Source: Caenorhabditis remanei (taxonomy: Eukaryota > Nematoda > Chromadorea > Rhabditida > Rhabditidae). Taken from it: a stretch of DNA of 64,000 bases. A program made the position numbers and the translations under genes. The DNA lies in assembly GCF_010183535.1 (NCBI RefSeq), contig NC_071329.1, positions 9,920,001 to 9,984,000 on the forward strand, given 5' to 3'. Of this stretch, positions 59,480-64,000 are shown piece after piece. Positions within the stretch are counted from its first letter, which is position 1. Every line of letters starts with the position of its first letter. Below the pieces are notes generated by a model that worked only from the letters and a program-made list of their open reading frames with translations, was not told the DNA's origin and made no database searches.

Positions 59480-60300
59480 CTACCAGATCAAAGATTGAAA
59501 CATTTTCGGAGTTGTCATGTTTACAATTTCCATACTTTTATTATCATTATCCAACTTGAATATCGTTGGATGATAGTGTTTCCGGAAGATTTCGTATTCC
59601 TTTGGAGTTAAAACATCTCGAATCAAATCCTTCACAGATCCAACAAATCTCTCATTGATTGTTTCAGCAATCAAAGCAAATGCCATGGAAGGTCTCGTTG
59701 CAAATTTATGAATCTGTTCAGCAGCGGGATCAAATGAATAGACAATCATTCTCTTGACTCGCGCTTTCACCAATTTTGCCGATTTCTCATCCAAATCCTC
59801 AACTAATCCCTTCTGTGCCTTCGCCAGTTGACTGATTTGTTTTGTTGTCAAATTTCGACGAAGACGTGCATAAACATCTGAATTTCATCATAAAGTGTAC
59901 ACATGAGTAAGCTATAATTACCATCTATGATATCATCCAATGGTTTTCCTTTATGCATTCCGACAGCTGCTACGTCAATGCTCTGAAATAGAAAAAATAG
60001 TTCAAGAAATCATTCAGAAGAACCAACTTTAGAAAGTTGAGCATCAGTCAAAAAGTCCGAAACGAGGAGTTTGAATCTTTGAATCGCCAGTTTCTTCGAA
60101 TCTCGACCTGAAACTTTCACAGATGACTAGGTATCCCAAGACGATGTCTTACCAGCTACGAATCCATTCGGTCTCATTGGAATTTTCGGAATAGTCACGG
60201 ATGATACATTCTCAACTTTTGGAGAAGCAGTCATCGGACTGATAATTGCACCAACGGTGAACCAAAAGAGAACAAGAAAATGAAGAAGAAAACGAAACAT
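59480..60300 (-). CDS. Secreted helical protein, unrecognised
   Basis: Exons on the minus strand: 60153-60300, 60028-60107, 59922-59982, 59480-59877, phase-consistent, 228 residues. Signal peptide MFRFLLHFLVLFWFTVGAII, then a proline/valine linker (ASPKVENVSSVTIPKIPMRP), then an all-helical region with many Lys/Asp/Gln residues (LTTKQISQLAKAQKGLVEDL, VLTPKEYEIFRKHY). No cysteines remain in the mature part that I can see, and no transmembrane segment follows. General features recall small nematode secreted helical families (SXP/RAL-2 or fatty-acid/retinol-binding types), but there is no diagnostic motif and I do not assign it. Its stop lies 97 bp from the end of the P-glycoprotein pseudogene (convergent). 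Confidence 0.75.
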
Positions 60301-61078
60301 TTTTTGAAAATTCCTTGTGTCCAACCCCACTTTTATTCTGTTTTCTCGACCTTGGTCACTTCGATTTAAGAATGACTTTGGAATGTATACCCATCATAAA
60401 TCGGATTATCGGACAAAAGAGGACCTCATGCCCTATGTCATATTTTGGAAGGAAAAACGTGCGTTCTTCAAAAAATAAAAAACTATGAAAAATATAAATG
60501 TCTGATATGAAAAAGATGATCTAAAATAAGATCAAATGACTAGAAAATCATAACATGTTTTTATTCAGGATGTTCGGAAAAATGAGAATTCCCATATTGG
60601 TCTTCCCAGATTTTTCTTATGTTCTGTTTACTGGTTCAGGCTAATTTTACATTTACACTAATTTGAAATAAGCATAAATTTGTCGAAACTACTATTCGTC
60701 ATATGTCCAGAATATTCTCACGCACCATACTAAAATTCATTGCTAAGTGTCTCATACATACATTTTTCAGTTTTCTCTTCTTTATTCTGTCAAAAAGACT
60801 CTTATTTTTCTTCTTCGAAAGTAATCAATATTCGTGGGCACATTGTGAGAGCAGGGTAGTTAAGAGGTCACGTTGTCTCTTCTTTTCTGATAGATTACAC
60901 ACAAAAGTGTTCCTTTTCTCTTCTCAAGAAATAGCGATGAAATTAAGAGATTCAGATGGACAGAGATAATATTATAATAAACGAAAGAGCACAACCACTC
61001 TACATTTGTTTCCCGAATCCGATTGTTTTCTTACTCTATCATTTTTTCTCTGTTTCAATAGTTAGTTCGTTTAGGAAT
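60301..61078. other. Divergent intergenic region, no feature seen
   Basis: 778 bp between the secreted-protein start (minus) and the membrane-protein start (plus). The frame at 60703-60969 is Ser/Phe/Leu-rich, with no partner exons. Confidence 0.5.
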
Positions 61079-62067
61079 ATGGACTCCGACTGGGAATCGA
61101 CCTTCGAAATTGTTTCGGAATCTGACGAAATTCGGAAGAGAGTAAATGTAGAGAAAGAAGAAGAGGCAACTGTGAACGTGGTTGAGTTAATAGTGTACCT
61201 TTCGAGACAACAAAGAAATTTGTTTTAGAAGGATATTAATGATGAGGTAACGAAGGAGTCATCAGATAACATAAAAACCATAAGAAGAAAAACTAAAAAC
61301 GAGAGAGTTTTATGTGAGATTGCGGCAATTACCTGTTTCTTTGGCACCTTAATAATCGTCTGGCTTACAGATATAATCGGTTTGAGCATGACAGAAGTGA
61401 GTTTTCAGAACATCTGAAACTATTTTCAAATCATACTTTCCAGGATTTTCTCAGAGATCAACCAAATATAGCGAAGGAAATGATGATTAAGACTGAAGCT
61501 GATAAAGTTTTACAATCGAGAGTGGCGGAATTTGCTGTTAAATTGAAAATGGGTGGAAGAAATAACCGGAAGCCCAGAGAAAGTCAAGAGGATACTCTAT
61601 TTTATCTTCTATCTGAAAAAGAACCGATTGAACTGGCTTTTCGTAGAAAATGGATGGCTGATCCTTCATTTTTTGAAGGTGTTGATGAATTTGTTTATGG
61701 AATGGATTGGGAGAACACATTCGAAGAAGACCTTTTTGTTCGTGGAGTCCCAAACTTCGATCATCAATTTGAATTGGAAGAGATGACTTTGAAGACAACT
61801 CTCCTTAATCAGAACTACGATCAGAAGTTCTTCAATTTCGGAAGAAAAGAAATGATTGATAAAACTTATTCTGTTGAATATTTTGTTTCTCAAAGAACTT
61901 TGGTCAAATTGGAGAAGAAGAATGGAGTCGAAGTATCCAGAACCGAGTATTTTCTGAAACTTGGTGATCTGTATGTATACGATAAACGCGGAAACTTGGA
62001 ATGCACTCGTGTTTATTATGCTCCTACTATCGGAAAAGAACTAATGAATAAAGTAGAAAAACAATAA
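61079..62067 (+). CDS. Single-pass membrane protein, unrecognised
   Basis: Exons 61079-61180 (donor could instead be at 61192), 61229-61396, 61444-62067; about 297 residues. An acidic/basic cytoplasmic-type N-terminus (MDSDWESTFEIVSESDEI, then EKEEEATVNV) is followed by a basic patch (IRRKTKNER) and one transmembrane helix (about residues 69-90: EIAAITCFFGTLIIVWL). The 208-residue last exon encodes a charged domain with aromatic strands (KTYSVEYFVSQRTLVKLEKK, TEYFLKLGDLYVYDKRGN). The positive-inside rule suggests type II topology, with the C-terminal domain outside or luminal. No family recognised. Coding is supported by the long third exon, low sequence bias and phase-consistent introns. Confidence 0.72.
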
Positions 62068-62674
62068 TTCCTTCATTCATTGTTCCCCCATATATAGATG
62101 AAAATGATTTTCTGTCTTGTTTTAAAACTTTCCCAATTTATATGTATGTGTTAAAAAATTGTTAATATAAATCTACGATAAATATGATTTTTCCACGTTT
62201 CTTAAAAATTGAAAGCTTTCATCATTCAATTTATTTCAATTGAGAAAAACTTGGAGCTATCAGGAGAACCGATCACGTACCCGTCACTTCAAATTTTTTG
62301 ATGTCTGAAGACCATAACACCCACGTCTTCTTCTATGACTTACTCGCTCTATTTACTCTAAATCCTCCAGTCTAACCAACGACGAAAACTTTTTTCGAAT
62401 TCATAAGAATTCGTTTTTTGACAACAGTAATTACCCTCCTCCTCCTTCTTCTCTTATTTCATCCACCTACTCACTTCTGTTTATCGGTGCTTCTTCTTCT
62501 TTCTCTCCGTTCGACTAACCTGTAATTATGTGGGCGTGACTACGTCAGACCGAATGAAAGTTTCCGTTTCTTTCTTCTTTCCTGCCCACTTCTTCTCTTT
62601 TTGTCATTCATTTTTCAAATATCACCTTCTTGCTGATCATTTTCTATTTATTCCTTTGTTTCGAAACTCTGGAC
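62068..62674. other. Intergenic upstream of trx-1
   Basis: 607 bp. The part from about 62420 is CT-rich (CCTCCTCCTCCTTCTTCTC) and contains GTGGGCGTGACTACGTCAG at 62529-62547, a possible CREB/bZIP-like core (TACGTCA). Not proven to be the promoter. Confidence 0.4.
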
Positions 62675-63204
62675 ATGTCTCTCGCCAAGGAACCAATTCT
62701 CGAACTCACCGACTTGGTACGTTTCAACTATACTCGCATTCCATTATAATCTTTCCACCTTTTTTTCAGTCTGAATTCGAGCATCTGATTCGTCAGCATC
62801 CAGAGAAAACTATCATTCTCGATTTCTTCGCCACGTGGTGCGGTCCATGCAAAGCAATCGCTCCATTGTACAAGGAGCTCGCGACGGAATACAAAGGAGT
62901 CATCTTCTGCAAAGTCGATGTCGATGAAGCGGTTAGTTTTATTGATTCATCTGATTTTCAGTTATTGGGTAGAACACTTCCGAATGAATTAATACTTTCA
63001 ATTTCAGGAGGATCTTTGCGCAAAGTACGACGTCAAAATGATGCCAACATTCATCTTCACCAAAAACGGAGAGACCGTGGTTCGTAATTTCTATACTATG
63101 TTAACTCTCAAAGACAATTTTCCCAATTTCAGGAGACTCTTGAAGGTGGTGTCGAGGAGGAACTCCGCAGAAAAGTGCGCGAGCACTCTACCCCTGCTCA
63201 GTGA
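62675..63204 (+). CDS. trx-1: Thioredoxin TRX-1
   Basis: Exons 62675-62716, 62770-62931, 63008-63079, 63133-63204; 115 residues, the size of C. elegans TRX-1. It is the classic thioredoxin fold with the active site WCGPCK (about residues 37-42), the buried Asp in ILDFFATWCGPC, the cis-Pro in VKMMPTFIFTKNGE, and a C-terminal helix (EEELRRKVREH). It reduces protein disulfides, with electrons from thioredoxin reductase. In C. elegans trx-1 is expressed mainly in ASJ neurons and affects lifespan and dauer-related signalling. That is knowledge of the ortholog, not something shown here. The third donor is placed after ETV (63079) because it gives the family sequence NGETVETLEGG; a donor 3 nt earlier is possible. 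The next gene (copine) is convergent. Confidence 0.96.
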
Positions 63205-63592
63205 TCTCCGACCATCTGCTCTTCTTCCAAATCTGGTCATTGAACTCTTCGCTTCTCTACAATTAACCCCCCGCCTAATGATCTCATCTCAACGTTCGAC
63301 AAATGTTTATTCATAATAATTATATATCTTAAATGCTTTGATTTAAATGTATTCAATTCCAAATAAACGTAATTTAAAAAAAGGATGAAAAGTCGCGAAA
63401 GAATTGGGGGAGGTTGGGGGTGAATAAGAGCAACAATTATTGCATTTTGTTGTTTTCTTTTTGGAAAAAATCTAAAATTTCGCTAATAAAGAACAGGTCA
63501 AATGTAACAATGTACAAGCAGCACTAATCATCACATTTAAAAATTGAAAAAAAAATAAACAAAAAAAGAACTAGATAACAAAAAGTAACGAT
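63205..63592. other. Convergent 3' regions of trx-1 and the copine gene
   Basis: 388 bp, A-rich, with CAAATAAACG at about 63360 (trx-1 polyadenylation signal). A run of G-rich sequence (GGGGGAGGTTGGGGGTG) at 63405-63421 is unusual here. Confidence 0.5.

Positions 63593-64000
<408 letters not shown>

Overview
The window reads as nematode genomic DNA, almost certainly Caenorhabditis. The genes are dense and AT-rich, with many 44-60 bp introns ending in TTTTCAG, trans-splice-type acceptors just upstream of start codons, and nematode-specific families (SXP/RAL-2, SRH chemoreceptor, SKP1-related expansion, TTBK-like kinase). No database was searched. From memory, the gene order (cki-1, glr-4, a skr cluster, spdl-1, a SNAPC1-type gene, mthf-1, an SDS22-like gene, an MTAP-type phosphorylase, trx-1, copine) matches a central stretch of C. 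elegans chromosome II (clones T05A6, C06A8, B0228). Species was not determined. All gene models were assembled by hand from splice sites and reading-frame phase.

Layout. 1-157 is the 5' end of a CDK inhibitor (cki-1) on the minus strand. 158-14334 is a 14 kb stretch without a convincing gene, including a cluster of E2F-like sites at 4442-5276. 14335-22560 is a 20-exon ionotropic glutamate receptor (glr-4) whose 3.2 kb intron holds an antisense, secreted SXP/RAL-2 gene (17245-17852). 23356-29525 is a small cluster of three diverged SKP1-related genes and one TTBK/CK1-like kinase; the third skr gene has a 1354 bp terminal-inverted-repeat element in its intron. 29992-31618 (spdl-1, minus) and 31874-33788 (SNAPc subunit, plus) share a 255 bp divergent promoter. 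34962-38303 is mthf-1. 38609-39836 (SDS22-like LRR protein) and 40121-40345 (74-aa protein) lie on the minus strand.

40837-46539 encodes a short CEP104-like protein with long introns, one of which holds a 450 bp foldback element. 46934-48158 is an SRH-type chemoreceptor. 48308-50013 and 50649-52436 are tandem paralogous secreted proteins, each with three repeated domains; the second has a phase break at one intron. 53028-54120 is MTAP. 54467-59382 is a full-length P-glycoprotein locus with frameshift, splice-site, Walker-B and nonsense lesions, so a pseudogene, with a tRNA-Gln-like relic in its first intron. 59480-60300 and 61079-62067 are an unrecognised secreted protein and an unrecognised single-pass membrane protein. 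62675-63204 is trx-1, and 63593-64000 is the C-terminal end of a copine.

These genes do not form one pathway. mthf-1 (folate/methionine cycle) and MTAP (methionine salvage) both serve methionine metabolism but are separate units. The most informative observations are the decayed P-glycoprotein, the nested TIR element, the triple-repeat secreted pair, the E2F-like cluster upstream of cki-1, and a Q in place of N in the channel-gate motif of the glutamate receptor. I saw no novel multigene system.
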